From: Propionibacteriaceae bacterium
Lineage (GTDB): Bacteria > Actinomycetota > Actinomycetes > Propionibacteriales > Propionibacteriaceae
NCBI GenBank assembly: GCA_017306015.1
Contig: JAFKJK010000007.1
Span: 310,001 to 374,000, forward strand
Reading direction: 5' to 3'
DNA: 64,000 nt
Each line of letters starts with the position of its first letter. Position 1 is the first letter of the stretch. Both the position numbers and the translations under genes were made by a program. This document shows positions 1 to 8,131 of the stretch, piece by piece. The notes under the pieces were generated by a model. That model did not search any database and was not told the origin of the DNA. It worked only from the letters and a program-made list of their open reading frames with translations.

Positions 1-8
1 TTCTGCGT

Positions 9-320
9 CTAGTGGTTCTTCTCGTGGGGGCCGAGCAGTTCGCGGGCGAGTTCGGTGAGGGTGCGGATGCCGTCGGCGAGTTCGGTCCGCCCGGCCTCGG
101 TGATCCGGTAGGTGCGTCGCATCCGTCCGGCCTCAACGACCTTCTCGGAGGCGATCAGGCCTTCGAGTTCCATCCGGTGCAGCGCCGGATACAGCGTGCC
201 AGGGCTGATCCGGTAGCCGTGGCGCTCGAGTTCGGTGGCCATCCAGGCACCGTGCACGGGCGCCTGTGCGGCGTGGTGCAGGACGTGGAGCCGGACCGCT
301 CCACGCAACAAGTCGTTCAT
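9..320 (-). CDS. PadR family transcriptional regulator
   Basis: A 103-residue winged-helix repressor of the PadR family, which usually senses a small molecule or stress and represses a neighbouring transporter. The N-terminal winged helix carries the family pattern of a GTLYPALHRME recognition segment followed by a basic wing ending in RMRRTYRITEAG, then a short C-terminal helix for dimerisation. I start at the ATG at 320 because an AGGAGG ribosome site lies directly upstream; a longer reading frame to 413 would run through the operator. It diverges from the fetA-like gene with a dyad operator between them, so it probably represses itself and the exporter. The effector is unknown. Confidence 0.85.
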   Translation of the reverse strand: MNDLLRGAVRLHVLHHAAQAPVHGAWMATELERHGYRISPGTLYPALHRMELEGLIASEKVVEAGRMRRTYRITEAGRTELADGIRTLTELARELLGPHEKNH

Positions 321-381
321 CCGGTTGAGCCTCCTGCGCAGACCATAGCCCGAGGGGTCGGTGGACCGCTTGAAGGCAGCG

Positions 382-409
382 TATCGTGACTCGATATCGT
401 AGAGCGATA
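382..409. promoter_or_regulatory. Probable PadR operator between divergent genes
   Basis: A 28-bp imperfect palindrome centred on GATATC, with outer arms TATCG and CGATA and an inner CGATATCG core. It lies in the 119-bp gap between the PadR gene and the ABC exporter gene. PadR proteins typically bind AT-containing dyads of this kind, so autoregulation and control of fetAB is the natural inference. Confidence 0.6.
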
Positions 410-439
410 TCAAATTGGTTGGCCGCAGGAGAGGATGTC

Positions 440-1099
440 ATGCAGCTGCTGTCGGTGCGGGACGCAGGGATGCGTGTGGGTGAGCGGGTCCTGTGGGCCG
501 GCGTCGACCTCGACGTGGCGGCCGGGGAGCGGGTGGGGATCCGAGGCTCCTCGGGCAGCGGCAAGTCGATGCTGCTGCGGGCGATGGCGGCGCTGGTCCC
601 GTTGGATGAGGGACGGGTGACCTACCGCGGGCGCACCCCGGACGAGCTGGGCGTGCCGGCGTTCCGGTCGTGCGTGATGTACGTGCCTCAGAATCCCGCG
701 CTCCCGCCGGGCACGGTGGAGTCGTTGCTTCGGGCCCCCTTCGCTTGGGCCGCGCACAGCGGGGGCCGGTTCGTCAGGGATGAGGCCGTCGAGTTTCTGG
801 TCTCGCTGGGCCGGGCGCCGGACCTGCTGGCGGCGGAGGCGGTGAGCCTGTCCGGAGGTGAGGTGCAGACGGTGCTCCTGGTGCGGGCTCTGCTGCTCGC
901 GCCGAGTGTGTTGCTGCTCGACGAGGTGACCTCCGCCCTCGATCCGGAGTTGGCGCGTCGCGCGGAGGAGCTGATCCTGCATTGGTGTGGCCAGGGTGAG
1001 CGTGCGGTGGTGTGGGTCGGACACGATGCCGAGAGCCGCGCCCGGATCGCTTCCCGCTCGTGGGACCTGCCCGTGCCGTCGATGGCCGATCATGGGTAG
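440..1099 (+). CDS. fetA: ABC transporter ATP-binding protein, FetA (YbbL) type
   Basis: A 219-residue ATPase subunit expected to energise a FetB-type permease; the E. coli FetAB pair has been linked to iron export and peroxide resistance. Visible motifs are Walker A GSSGSGKS near residue 34, the signature LSGGE near 135, and Walker B VLLLDEVTSALD near 155. The ATG at 440 follows a CAGGAGAGG ribosome site; an upstream in-frame start at 386 would lie inside the operator. The stop overlaps the permease start by 8 bp, showing translational coupling. The family is clear; the substrate (iron or another metal) is not shown by sequence. Confidence 0.85.
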   Translation: MQLLSVRDAGMRVGERVLWAGVDLDVAAGERVGIRGSSGSGKSMLLRAMAALVPLDEGRVTYRGRTPDELGVPAFRSCVMYVPQNPALPPGTVESLLRAPFAWAAHSGGRFVRDEAVEFLVSLGRAPDLLAAEAVSLSGGEVQTVLLVRALLLAPSVLLLDEVTSALDPELARRAEELILHWCGQGERAVVWVGHDAESRARIASRSWDLPVPSMADHG

Positions 1100-1973
1100 C
1101 GTCCACGTCGACAACGTCCAGCTGCTGCTTGCAGCCGGGCTGATGGTGGTGTCGCTGGTGTTGTCGTGGCGGCTCAGGCTCGGGCTCGGCCGGGACATCC
1201 TGGTCGCCAGTGTGCGGATGACGGTGCAGCTGCTGCTCGTCGGGCTGGTGCTGGCGTGGGTCTTCTCGCTGAACGACCCGCTCCCGGTTGTCGGGATCGG
1301 GCTGGTGATGAGTGTTCTCGCCGCGCAGGCCGCCTCGCAGCGTCCGAAGCGGGGCTACCCGCGACTGTTCCTGGACAGCCTGGTGTCGATCCTGTTCAGT
1401 TCCTTCCTGCTCACCGGGGTGCTGGTCGGCGGCATCCTCGACGTGCGGCCCTGGTTCCTGCCGCAGTACGCCATCCCCGTCTTGGGCATGGTTCTGGGTA
1501 ACGCCCTGACAGGGGTGTCGCTGGCGGTCGATCGGTTCACTTCGATCCTTGATCGGGACCGCGGCGTCATCGAGAGCCTGCTGGCCCTGGGCGCGACCCG
1601 GCGGGAGGCTGCGCAAGGTCCGTTCCGTGACGCGATGCGCACCGGCATGATCCCGACCCTGAACAGCATGGCGGTGATGGGGATCGTGAGCCTGCCGGGG
1701 ATGATGACCGGCCAGATCCTGGGGGGTGCACCCCCGGAGACCGCGGTGCGCTACCAGATCGTGATTATGTTCGTGATCGCCGCGAGCACCTCGCTCGGCT
1801 GCCTAATCTCGGTCCAGCTCGCGTTCAGCAGGCTCTTCGACTCCCAGCACCGGCTGCGTGCCGAGCGCCTGGCGCCCGCCCTGGAGCACGCCGGTGGGGT
1901 CAGTTTGCGGACACGACTCCGCCGAGCAGCAGGCCGGCGAGCACGACGCCCAGAGCGACTCGGTACCAGATGA
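1092..1973 (+). CDS. fetB: ABC transporter permease, FetB (YbbM/UPF0014) type
   Basis: An integral membrane protein of 293 residues with about seven hydrophobic segments, partner of the ATPase just upstream. Hallmarks of the UPF0014 family are the segment ALTGVSLAVDRF, the coupling-helix-like stretch LALGATRREA and the GMMTGQILGG motif. The start overlaps the fetA stop (ATGGGTAG). The last roughly 25 codons are arginine-rich and overlap the convergent uppP gene by 74 bp, so the C terminus may have been extended by read-in of uppP antisense sequence. A metal-exporting role is inferred from the family. Confidence 0.85.
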   Translation: MGSVHVDNVQLLLAAGLMVVSLVLSWRLRLGLGRDILVASVRMTVQLLLVGLVLAWVFSLNDPLPVVGIGLVMSVLAAQAASQRPKRGYPRLFLDSLVSILFSSFLLTGVLVGGILDVRPWFLPQYAIPVLGMVLGNALTGVSLAVDRFTSILDRDRGVIESLLALGATRREAAQGPFRDAMRTGMIPTLNSMAVMGIVSLPGMMTGQILGGAPPETAVRYQIVIMFVIAASTSLGCLISVQLAFSRLFDSQHRLRAERLAPALEHAGGVSLRTRLRRAAGRRARRPERLGTR

Positions 1974-2736
1974 AGACGGTGATCGGGTGGTGGCTGACGA
2001 ACCGGAGTAGCCAAGCGACCGCCGCATAGGCCACGACGAAGCTGACCACGATGCCGGTCGCGGTGGGAACCCACCCGACGGTGGTGCTGATCGCGGACGC
2101 CTCGCTCACCCCCTCGAACAGTCCGGCTGCGAGGAGGGCGGGGATGCCGAGGAGGAACGACACCCGGGTGGCGGCCAGTCGGTCGAGGTGGCGCATGAGG
2201 CCGCCGCTGATGGTGGCGCCGGAGCGGGACACGCCGGGGAGCAGCGCGAAGCACTGGATGGCCCCGATCACCGCGCTGTCGGCCAGGGTGAGGTCCCGCT
2301 CGCCACGGTCGCGGCGGCTGACCCGTTCTGCGATGGCCATCACCAGGCTCCAGGCCAGCAGGCCGACCACGATGGCCCACAGGCTGCGGAGCGGCCCGGT
2401 GATGAGGTGGCGGGCCAGGACGCCGACGACGGCGATGGGCAGCGACCCGGCGATGATGTACCAGGCCAGCCGGTAGTCGGGGTTGCGGCGGGCGGTCGAC
2501 GAAACCAGGCCGCGTCCGCACGCCGCGGCGAGACGGGTGATGTCGGACCAGAAGAAGATCAGCACCGCGGCGATCGCGCCGAGCTGGATGACGGCGGTGA
2601 ACGCGGTCAGGCCGGGATCATCCACCTGCCAGCCGAGCAGCCGCTCCGCCAGGGTCAGGTGACCGGTGCTCGATACCGGCAGGAACTCGGTCAACCCCTC
2701 GACCACACCCAGCAGAATCGCCTGCCACAGATCCAT
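1900..2736 (-). CDS. uppP: Undecaprenyl-diphosphate phosphatase UppP (BacA)
   Basis: A 278-residue polytopic membrane enzyme that dephosphorylates undecaprenyl pyrophosphate to recycle the lipid carrier of peptidoglycan and other cell-wall polymers; overproduction gives bacitracin resistance. Both family signatures are present: EGLTEFLPVSSTGHL at residues 14-28 and the PGVSRSGATISGG segment in the middle. Length and hydrophobic profile match the family. The start is preceded by a GGAG-like site. It converges with and overlaps fetB; no operon partner is visible. Confidence 0.95.
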   Translation of the reverse strand: MDLWQAILLGVVEGLTEFLPVSSTGHLTLAERLLGWQVDDPGLTAFTAVIQLGAIAAVLIFFWSDITRLAAACGRGLVSSTARRNPDYRLAWYIIAGSLPIAVVGVLARHLITGPLRSLWAIVVGLLAWSLVMAIAERVSRRDRGERDLTLADSAVIGAIQCFALLPGVSRSGATISGGLMRHLDRLAATRVSFLLGIPALLAAGLFEGVSEASAISTTVGWVPTATGIVVSFVVAYAAVAWLLRFVSHHPITVFIWYRVALGVVLAGLLLGGVVSAN

Positions 2737-2846
2737 CGATCACCCTTCTCCAGCCCTCGCCCGCCGGTTGGTGCCGGAGTCCTGCCGCTTGCACGTTACC
2801 CCCGCCCGCCGCATCCGACCCGGCCCGAGGGACGGCGGCCAGCGAA

Positions 2847-2875
2847 GTGCGCCCGACGCTCGGCGTCGGGCGCAC
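2847..2875 (-). terminator. Strong hairpin ending the 4071-2897 membrane-protein operon
   Basis: A perfect 13-bp stem (left arm GTGCGCCCGACGC, loop TCG) lies about 20 bp past the stop of the minus-strand gene at 2897. It has no T-run, typical of actinobacterial intrinsic terminators. It also separates this operon from uppP, read in the same direction. Confidence 0.7.
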
Positions 2876-2896
2876 GCTGCTCCAGCCTCGGGGCTT

Positions 2897-3130
2897 TCAG
2901 GGGGACGGCTGGGTGGGGGCGCTTCGCAGCTGGGCGGAGTGCCCCAACCCCTCCACCGCGAGGGTGAGCGCTCCGATGGCCCCGGCGACGGCCATGGCGG
3001 TGTTCGCCGCCAGCGGTTCTGGAAGAACCATTTCCATCAGCCGGGCGGCGACCAGCCAGGTGATCATGAACGCGACGAGCCCTTCGCCGGTGGCCGTGGC
3101 CCAGGCGTAGACGCGATCGGCGGACGTCAT
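2897..3130 (-). CDS. Small membrane protein of unknown function
   Basis: A 77-residue protein with two hydrophobic stretches (about residues 15-35 and 42-62). It is the last gene of a tightly packed three-gene minus-strand operon: its ATG directly abuts the stop of the gene before it. I do not recognise the family. Its position suggests a subunit of a membrane complex with the two upstream proteins. Confidence 0.6.
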   Translation of the reverse strand: MTSADRVYAWATATGEGLVAFMITWLVAARLMEMVLPEPLAANTAMAVAGAIGALTLAVEGLGHSAQLRSAPTQPSP

Positions 3131-3508
3131 CTATTCGGCCGCGAAGATCTGGAAGAACAGTGGGAAGGTCATCAGGACGCCGAGGCAGCCCAGCACGAGG
3201 CTGACCCAGAACCACCTCTTGATGTTGACGTCCTTCTTCCACCACACCGCCAGGAGGACGGCGAGGGAGACCACATAGGCGATGACGGCCAGGCCGACCT
3301 TGCCGCCCAGAGGGCCGACACCGCCGGGACCCCAGGGGGCCAGGAATGCGTCGACGGCCTTGCTGGCCTCATCCAGGGTGGTGAACAGTCCCATCACGAA
3401 GCAGCCGATGCCTGCGGAGAGCATGAACGCGGCGCCGGGGCCATCGGGGCGGGCGGGAAGATCCAGGCCCGCGAGTTCGGCGAGTTCAGAGGCGGTCTTG
3501 GTGCTCAT
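3131..3508 (-). CDS. Three-helix membrane protein of unknown function
   Basis: A 125-residue protein with a short soluble N terminus (residues 1-28) and three predicted membrane helices, about 29-47, 68-90 and 99-121. The start overlaps the stop of the gene before it by 4 bp, so the two are probably translationally coupled. No family was recognised. The operon diverges from a two-component system, so its expression may depend on that system. Confidence 0.65.
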   Translation of the reverse strand: MSTKTASELAELAGLDLPARPDGPGAAFMLSAGIGCFVMGLFTTLDEASKAVDAFLAPWGPGGVGPLGGKVGLAVIAYVVSLAVLLAVWWKKDVNIKRWFWVSLVLGCLGVLMTFPLFFQIFAAE

Positions 3509-4071
3509 ACGATCGGTGCCACCTTATTGATGAAGGCGCCGAAGGCGCCGGCGACGACGGCTGCCAGGAAGGCGGCCACAAGCATGACGATGACGGCATT
3601 ACGCAGCCATGGGCGCGCGACCAAGCGCGGGCCGTAGTAGAGCACGAGCAGGAACGCGCTGGTCGCCAGGAGGGGTGCGAGCCAGGCGACGTGTTCCTTC
3701 CACTCCATCCCGAAGCTGTGCCAGCCCTCGGTGCTCCCACTCGCGTTCGAGAGGATGAAGTCGCGGGGCGAGCACTTCGTCGACGGAAGTTCCAGTCCTG
3801 CACAGGCCGCGAACTCGGGGCCGGCGAGCTTTGCCCGGTACCACGGGTACACGATGTAGGTGCCGGTGATGACGGTCAGCCAGGTGGTCGCCGCCATGGC
3901 GCCGAACCCGACGTAGAGGCGCTTCATCCTGTCCTTGATGCCAGCAGCGGTGGTGATGCCCGGGCGCAGGCTCCACATCTCCGCGAGGGCACCGCTGAAC
4001 GCCAACAGGAAGATCACGCCGAGGACCATGCCGTGGATTACTGTCCACATCTCGCGTGAGTTCAACTCCAT
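3505..4071 (-). CDS. Four-helix membrane protein, possible haem-binding subunit
   Basis: A 188-residue polytopic membrane protein, first gene of a three-gene operon. Start chosen at ATG 4071 with a GAGGAG-type ribosome site five bases upstream. About four hydrophobic helices are separated by a 45-residue loop holding two cysteines. Histidines lie in helix 1 (VIHGMVLG) and at the membrane edges of the loop (GWHSFG, KEHVAW), spaced so they could ligate haem, as in small cytochrome b-type proteins. That is only an inference; I cannot name the family. It may form a redox or sensory complex with the two following membrane proteins. Confidence 0.6.
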   Translation of the reverse strand: MELNSREMWTVIHGMVLGVIFLLAFSGALAEMWSLRPGITTAAGIKDRMKRLYVGFGAMAATTWLTVITGTYIVYPWYRAKLAGPEFAACAGLELPSTKCSPRDFILSNASGSTEGWHSFGMEWKEHVAWLAPLLATSAFLLVLYYGPRLVARPWLRNAVIVMLVAAFLAAVVAGAFGAFINKVAPIV

Positions 4072-4205
4072 TGTTGTCTCCTCGAATCGGCCGGGTCCCG
4101 GTGACCCGGCGCAGGGGCGCCGGCCGACCGGTGGATCGGACGGCGTTGCATCGAGTCTGTGACACCCGGCGGTCCACCGCATCGGCGGTCACACCGAGCA
4201 GTGCC

Positions 4206-4221
4206 TAGGCGATATCACCTA
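4206..4221. promoter_or_regulatory. Palindrome in the divergent intergenic region
   Basis: TAGG-C-GATATC-A-CCTA: perfect outer arms around a GATATC centre, one mismatched pair. It sits midway between the divergent membrane-protein operon and the response-regulator gene, where a NarL-family dimer would be expected to bind. Confidence 0.45.
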
Positions 4222-4270
4222 TGCCTGGTTGCAGGCGGGGGCAGTAGCGGACACCAGCCCCGACCGCGAC

Positions 4271-4288
4271 ACTGTCTGGCGGGACAGT
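4271..4288. promoter_or_regulatory. Second inverted repeat upstream of the response regulator
   Basis: ACTGTC-N6-GACAGT, a perfect 6-bp dyad ending 17 bp before the response-regulator ATG. Its location over the leader suggests an autoregulatory site or a small hairpin near the ribosome-binding site. Confidence 0.35.
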
Positions 4289-4305
4289 ACGAGCCAGGTG
4301 AGGAG

Positions 4306-4983
4306 ATGGACGTGACCACCGAAGCGGGGTTCGACCCCGACGCCGCCATCCGTGTACTGCTGGTCGATGACCACCCGCTCTTCCGGGCCGGCGTGGCGCA
4401 ACGCCTCGTCGAGGTGGATCCGGCCCTGGAGATCGTGGCCGAGTTCGGCAGCGTCCGTGAAGTCCTGGAGTACACCTCCCGCGCCCGGCCGGACGTGGTC
4501 TTGATGGACATCGCCATGCCGGACGGGAATGGTATCGATGCGACCCGGCAGCTGACCAAGAACCTGCCCGGGACCGCCGTGATCATCCTGAGCATCTATG
4601 ACGACATCCAGTACATCGAGGCCGCTCTGGAGGCCGGCGCCGCGGGCTACCTCCTCAAGACCGTCCAGGGTCAAGAACTTGCTGCCGCGATCCGACGCGC
4701 CCACGAAGGAGACGCGGTGCTCAGCCCCGAAGTCGCCGCCGCGGTCTTTCGCCGGATCTCTCACCGGACAACGGCATCCCCGGCGCGCGTCCAGGAGCTG
4801 AGCGGGCGCGAACTCGATGTGCTCCGACTGCTCACCCTCGGTCGCGCCAACAAGGAGATCGCACGCGAGCTGGAGTTGAGCGTGCGGACCGTGGAGGCGC
4901 ACCTGCGCAGCATCTACGCCAAGCTCCACGTCGGGTCCCGGACCGAAGCAGTGATCGCGGCAATCAAGGAGGGCGTCGTGTGA
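4306..4983 (+). CDS. NarL/FixJ-family response regulator
   Basis: A 225-residue two-domain regulator. The receiver domain has the acidic pair D21-D22 and the phosphoacceptor D68 in VVLMDIAMP; the C-terminal LuxR-type helix-turn-helix starts at [12 protein letters not shown] and contains the [18 protein letters not shown] recognition region. The ATG at 4306 follows GAGGAG; longer in-frame starts run through the upstream dyads. It overlaps the kinase gene by 4 bp (GTGTGA), so the pair is co-translated. Likely targets are its own operon and the divergent membrane genes. The signal is unknown. Confidence 0.92.
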   Translation: MDVTTEAGFDPDAAIRVLLVDDHPLFRAGVAQRLVEVDPALEIVAEFGSVREVLEYTSRARPDVVLMDIAMPDGNGIDATRQLTKNLPGTAVIILSIYDDIQYIEAALEAGAAGYLLKTVQGQELAAAIRRAHEGDAVLSPEVAAAVFRRISHRTTASPARVQELSGRELDVLRLLTLGRANKEIARELELSVRTVEAHLRSIYAKLHVGSRTEAVIAAIKEGVV

Positions 4984-6104
4984 CAACCACCACGAGAACA
5001 CCCACGAACGGGCTGCCGCGATGGGTCGCCGGCCTGCGGGCAAACAGCCGCCAGCCCCGATTCTGGATCGTCCAGGCCCTCGTCCTGGTACTCAGCGCGC
5101 TCCACTTCGCACTCGAAGCCTTCGAGCAATGGACACCCAGCCCCGGCCTCTACCTCCTGCCGATCTCCACCTTGTTCATCCCCGTCATCTACGCAGCCCT
5201 CAACTTCGGCGTCGAAGGTGCCCTCCCGACCGGGCTGTTGTGCGTCGCCCTGTCCCTGCCCAACGTCTTCTTGTTCCACGACGGCCCGCAACGAGTCGGG
5301 GTCTTGACCCAACTGGCTCTGCTGGTGGTACTCGGAGTCATGGTGGCCGCGAGAGTGGATCGGGAGCAACGAGCGAAAGAGAACGCGGAGATGGCCAACC
5401 GGGGCCTTCAGGCGGCGGAGAACTCGCTGCGCTCCTACGTGCAGTTGGCGATGCGCGCCCAGGAGAGCGAGCGGCAGCGGCTCTCCCGCGAACTGCACGA
5501 CGAGACCATCCAGGAGCTGTTGGTCGTCCGCAACAGCCTGCGTGACCCGGCCCAGCCCGGGCAGACCATCGAGCAGAGAATCAGCCGGATCGAGAACAGC
5601 CTCGACAGCAGCATCGGCGGGATCCGTCGCCTGTGCCGCGCGCTGCGACCCTCCATCCTCGACGACCTGGGACTCCTTCCCGCGATCGAAGCCCTGACCA
5701 GTGAGATCCGCGACCGTTCCCACCTCGACGTCGCGATGACGGTCTCCGGCACACCCGTCCGGCTCCCCGACGAGGCGGAACTCGCCGTCTACCGCGTCGT
5801 TCAGGAAGCACTACGCAACGTCGAGCGCCACACATCGGCGACCCACGTCACCGTTGAACTCACCTACGCGCAAGACGGTACGACGGCGTGCGTACTCGAT
5901 AACGGCCAAGGCTTCGACCCCACCCGCCCCGTAGCCGCCGACCGGCTCGGGCTTGTCGGCATGCGCGAGCGCGCACGGCTCGTTGGCGGCGACGTCACCA
6001 TGTCACGCGCCGACGGACTCACCCGGGTGGCCATCCGGTTGCCGCCACACCCAGGAGCCCCAGTGCAGCGAGTGCCAGCCGACGGGACGGCCGCAACAAT
6101 CTGA
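4980..6104 (+). CDS. Sensor histidine kinase (HisKA_3 type)
   Basis: A 374-residue partner of the preceding regulator. A GTG start overlaps the regulator stop. Residues about 29-122 form four membrane segments, a MASE1-like compact sensor with almost no extracellular domain. A linker coiled coil (125-160) leads to the dimerisation domain, with H173 in LSRELHDE, then a HATPase_c domain with N box around N280 and G box DNGQGF at 307-312. Architecture matches NarX/DesK-type kinases. The small sensor suggests a membrane or lipophilic signal, but this is inference. Confidence 0.92.
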   Translation: MTTTTRTPTNGLPRWVAGLRANSRQPRFWIVQALVLVLSALHFALEAFEQWTPSPGLYLLPISTLFIPVIYAALNFGVEGALPTGLLCVALSLPNVFLFHDGPQRVGVLTQLALLVVLGVMVAARVDREQRAKENAEMANRGLQAAENSLRSYVQLAMRAQESERQRLSRELHDETIQELLVVRNSLRDPAQPGQTIEQRISRIENSLDSSIGGIRRLCRALRPSILDDLGLLPAIEALTSEIRDRSHLDVAMTVSGTPVRLPDEAELAVYRVVQEALRNVERHTSATHVTVELTYAQDGTTACVLDNGQGFDPTRPVAADRLGLVGMRERARLVGGDVTMSRADGLTRVAIRLPPHPGAPVQRVPADGTAATI

Positions 6105-6253
6105 GCCGTTCCGTGGATGAGGGCCCGACGTCCTTGGCCGCCGGGCCGGTCTCGCTCTCAGAGCGGGAGTGAACCGATCAGACTCCGTACGCGGCGCTCA
6201 AGGTCGTCCCGGATCGAGGAAAGCGCGAAGGCGTCGTCAAAGCCTTACTCTCC

Positions 6254-7609
6254 TTACAGTGCGTGGTTGGTGACAACAGGAACCTCCGAGATCGCTAGTG
6301 CCGACAGCCGTCTTGCGATCTCCGCGTCCCGTCCAGCGGCGGCGTGTTGGTAGATCAGTGCCGCGGTGACGGTGCTGTGGCCGAGGCGGTTCATGAGTTC
6401 GGCCAGCGTGGCGCCGGCTTGGGCGGCCAATGTCGCGCCGGTGTGGCGAAGGTCGTGCCAGCGCAGATCTTCTCGTCCGGCGGCTTTGCGGGCTCGTCGG
6501 TACACCTTGTACAGGGCGCCGTGTTTCATGTGGCCCCCGGATTCGACAGCGGGGAACAGCAGGCCGTCCGGGCCGGGAGCCGCCCAGTTGTCCAGGTGGG
6601 CCAGGAGCGGGCCGAGGATGTGGGGCGGGATCGCGACATCCCGGGACAGGCTCTTGGGCGCTTTCACCACCGGGGTGTCCGGATCAGGCCACACCACGGC
6701 GCGGGTGATCGTCAGGGTGCCGTCGACCGGCTGACCGTCGCGGTCGCGATTGATGACCAGGTCGCGGCGGCGGAGCTCAGTGAGTTCACCGAACCGGGGT
6801 GCACACCAGGCGGCGAGCAGCACCATCGCCGCGTATCGGGGCGGCATCTCGTCCATGATCGTGCCCAGCTCGGCCAGGGTGGCGGGCCGGATGCTGCCCT
6901 TGGGCCGGCTGGTCGGGGTCTTGTTCTTCGTCTTCGCCGAAAGACGGGCTGGGTTGCTGGCGATCAGTGGGGGAGCGTCTGTGTCCTCATCCTGCTGCGA
7001 CGCGGTTTGCAGGATCGCGTGCAGGACGTCGTAGGCCTTCCGGCGGGCGGTGGCGTAGCGGGGGTCCTGGGCGTTCCACCAGGCCTTGACCATCGCCGGG
7101 TGAATCTCGTTCAGGGCGAACTTGTTGAAGTAGCCCAACCTTTCACCGTTCAGGATTCTGCGGTATTCGGAGTGGGTCTTGGGGCTCAGCTCGCGGGAGG
7201 CCAGCCACCGTTCGGCGTAGTCGGCGAACGCCACCTCTTCGGGCTCGCGGGCCACAGCCGGCTTCCACCGGTTCTCGATCAACTCGGACTGGCGCAGGCT
7301 CAGCCACGCCTCAGCGGTCTTCTTGTCCAGAAACGTCAAGGGCAGCACCTTGCCGGCCTCGACGACCTTCGCGAAGATTCTGGTGCCGTGCGGGTCGAGG
7401 TAGCTGGCCTGGTAGCGGCCAGAGGGCAGCTTGCGCACCCAACCGAATCCGCGCCGGGTCCGCTTCCTGCCACCGGCGGCGTCCGACTCCACCGGCACTA
7501 CATCGTCCTTCCTCGACCCGGCCGAGCCGGGACGCGAAGGGCTCTGGCTGGGCGGTGTGGCCGGCGGGGGTTCGGGCCGGTCTTCGGCGGTGGGGGAGAA
7601 TGTAGTCAT
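6254..7609 (-). CDS. int: Tyrosine site-specific integrase
   Basis: A 451-residue phage-type integrase that would insert and excise the element by recombination at an att site. Residues about 55-120 form the arm-binding (AP2-like) domain, 125-205 the SAM-like core-binding domain, and 245-430 the catalytic domain with R272, H385-x-x-R388, H411 and nucleophile Y420. All catalytic residues are present, so it should be active. The first 45 residues are a proline/serine-rich tail. The ATG follows GGAGA. It points left, with a tRNA fragment and an excisionase gene on its other side, so the recombination site lies between int and xis. Confidence 0.95.
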   Translation of the reverse strand: MTTFSPTAEDRPEPPPATPPSQSPSRPGSAGSRKDDVVPVESDAAGGRKRTRRGFGWVRKLPSGRYQASYLDPHGTRIFAKVVEAGKVLPLTFLDKKTAEAWLSLRQSELIENRWKPAVAREPEEVAFADYAERWLASRELSPKTHSEYRRILNGERLGYFNKFALNEIHPAMVKAWWNAQDPRYATARRKAYDVLHAILQTASQQDEDTDAPPLIASNPARLSAKTKNKTPTSRPKGSIRPATLAELGTIMDEMPPRYAAMVLLAAWCAPRFGELTELRRRDLVINRDRDGQPVDGTLTITRAVVWPDPDTPVVKAPKSLSRDVAIPPHILGPLLAHLDNWAAPGPDGLLFPAVESGGHMKHGALYKVYRRARKAAGREDLRWHDLRHTGATLAAQAGATLAELMNRLGHSTVTAALIYQHAAAGRDAEIARRLSALAISEVPVVTNHAL

Positions 7610-7685
7610 GGACGTCTCCAGTCTCGGCTTCGCGGTCCCGCAGCCGGTCCTTGGCCCCGGGCGGGCCGCCTGGCGGGCGTCCTCG

Positions 7686-7731
7686 GCGTGCTATAGCGGT
7701 CACCGGTTCGCGTGCTATATGCGTGCTGTAG
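7686..7731. repeat. Three direct repeats GCGTGCTRTA upstream of int
   Basis: Copies start at about 7686, 7710 and 7721 (the last with G for the A, and one looser base at the start of the first). The second and third are 11 bp apart, one helical turn. They sit over the int promoter and about 130-180 bp from the tRNA remnant. Candidate integrase arm-type sites or int-repressor operators. Confidence 0.5.
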
Positions 7732-7863
7732 TGAAAGCCTACATCACCCCATTTGAGCCCACTCGAAGCTCAGGAGGAAGCGCTCCCAACCTGCGCGTAA
7801 TGCCTTGTGGCTACGCTCTTTAGGCTAGTCAGGAAGCGATCTGATCGACAGCCAAGGCCCACC

Positions 7864-7884
7864 TTCAAATCCTGTCAGCCCGAC
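7864..7884 (+). other. tRNA 3'-end remnant, candidate attachment-site core
   Basis: TTCAAATCCTGTCAGCCCGA plus C matches a tRNA T-loop (TTCAAAT), T-stem 3' strand (CCTGT), acceptor 3' strand (CAGCCCG) and discriminator A. The sequence to its left does not supply the pairing T-stem strand, so only the 3' end is present. The acceptor strand implies a 5' end CGGGCTG, which I associate with actinobacterial proline tRNA (from memory). This is typical of an att core left by tRNA-targeted integration. Confidence 0.6.
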
Positions 7885-7932
7885 GTGTGTATGGCCTTGT
7901 GAGGGCCGTAATTCAAGTGATGAATTCCTTAC

Positions 7933-7967
7933 CGTGGGCCTATCGTGGGCCTAGCAATTGGCCCACG
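7933..7967. repeat. CGTGGGCC direct and inverted repeats
   Basis: CGTGGGCC occurs at 7933-7940 and 7944-7951 (11-bp pitch), and its exact complement GGCCCACG at 7960-7967 after an 8-bp AT-rich gap. The three sites lie 50-80 bp from the tRNA remnant on the xis side. They may bind excisionase or integrase, or a repressor of the xis operon. Confidence 0.55.
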
Positions 7968-8069
7968 CGCTCGGTTAGCCCAACTTCTTCGCACGATCTC
8001 AGCCCAGGATCGGGGCCCCGACCAGACCTCCTGATGTGGTCACAAGACACCAGGATTGTCGTCGCCTTC

Positions 8070-8104
8070 GTGGCCGACAGGAGCCTCTGCCTGCCTTCTT
8101 CATG
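8070..8104 (+). promoter_or_regulatory. Bipartite promoter-like motif, copy 1 (xis operon)
   Basis: GTGGCCGACA (8070-8079), 13-bp spacer, GCCTTCTTCATG (8093-8104). It ends 27 bp before the xis ATG. The same two boxes with the same spacing recur ahead of several other operons of the element (25275, 50203, 51547 and, more loosely, 38424), which suggests a -35/-10 pair for a special sigma factor. Confidence 0.65.
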
Positions 8105-8131
8105 TGCACCAACGCATGTGAGGAGGACCCG

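Larger units (their letters stand above)
7610..8131. other. Intergenic att/regulatory region between int and xis
   Basis: This 520-bp gap has no credible gene. It holds three GCGTGCTRTA-like repeats, a tRNA 3'-end remnant, a cluster of CGTGGGCC repeats and a promoter-like bipartite motif, listed separately. The layout, with short repeats on both sides of a tRNA-like core, is what an attP with integrase arm sites looks like. Confidence 0.6.

Noticed and set aside
7577..7703. Short minus-strand frame upstream of int as a separate regulator
   Set aside because: It overlaps the int start in another frame and shows no HTH or other domain.
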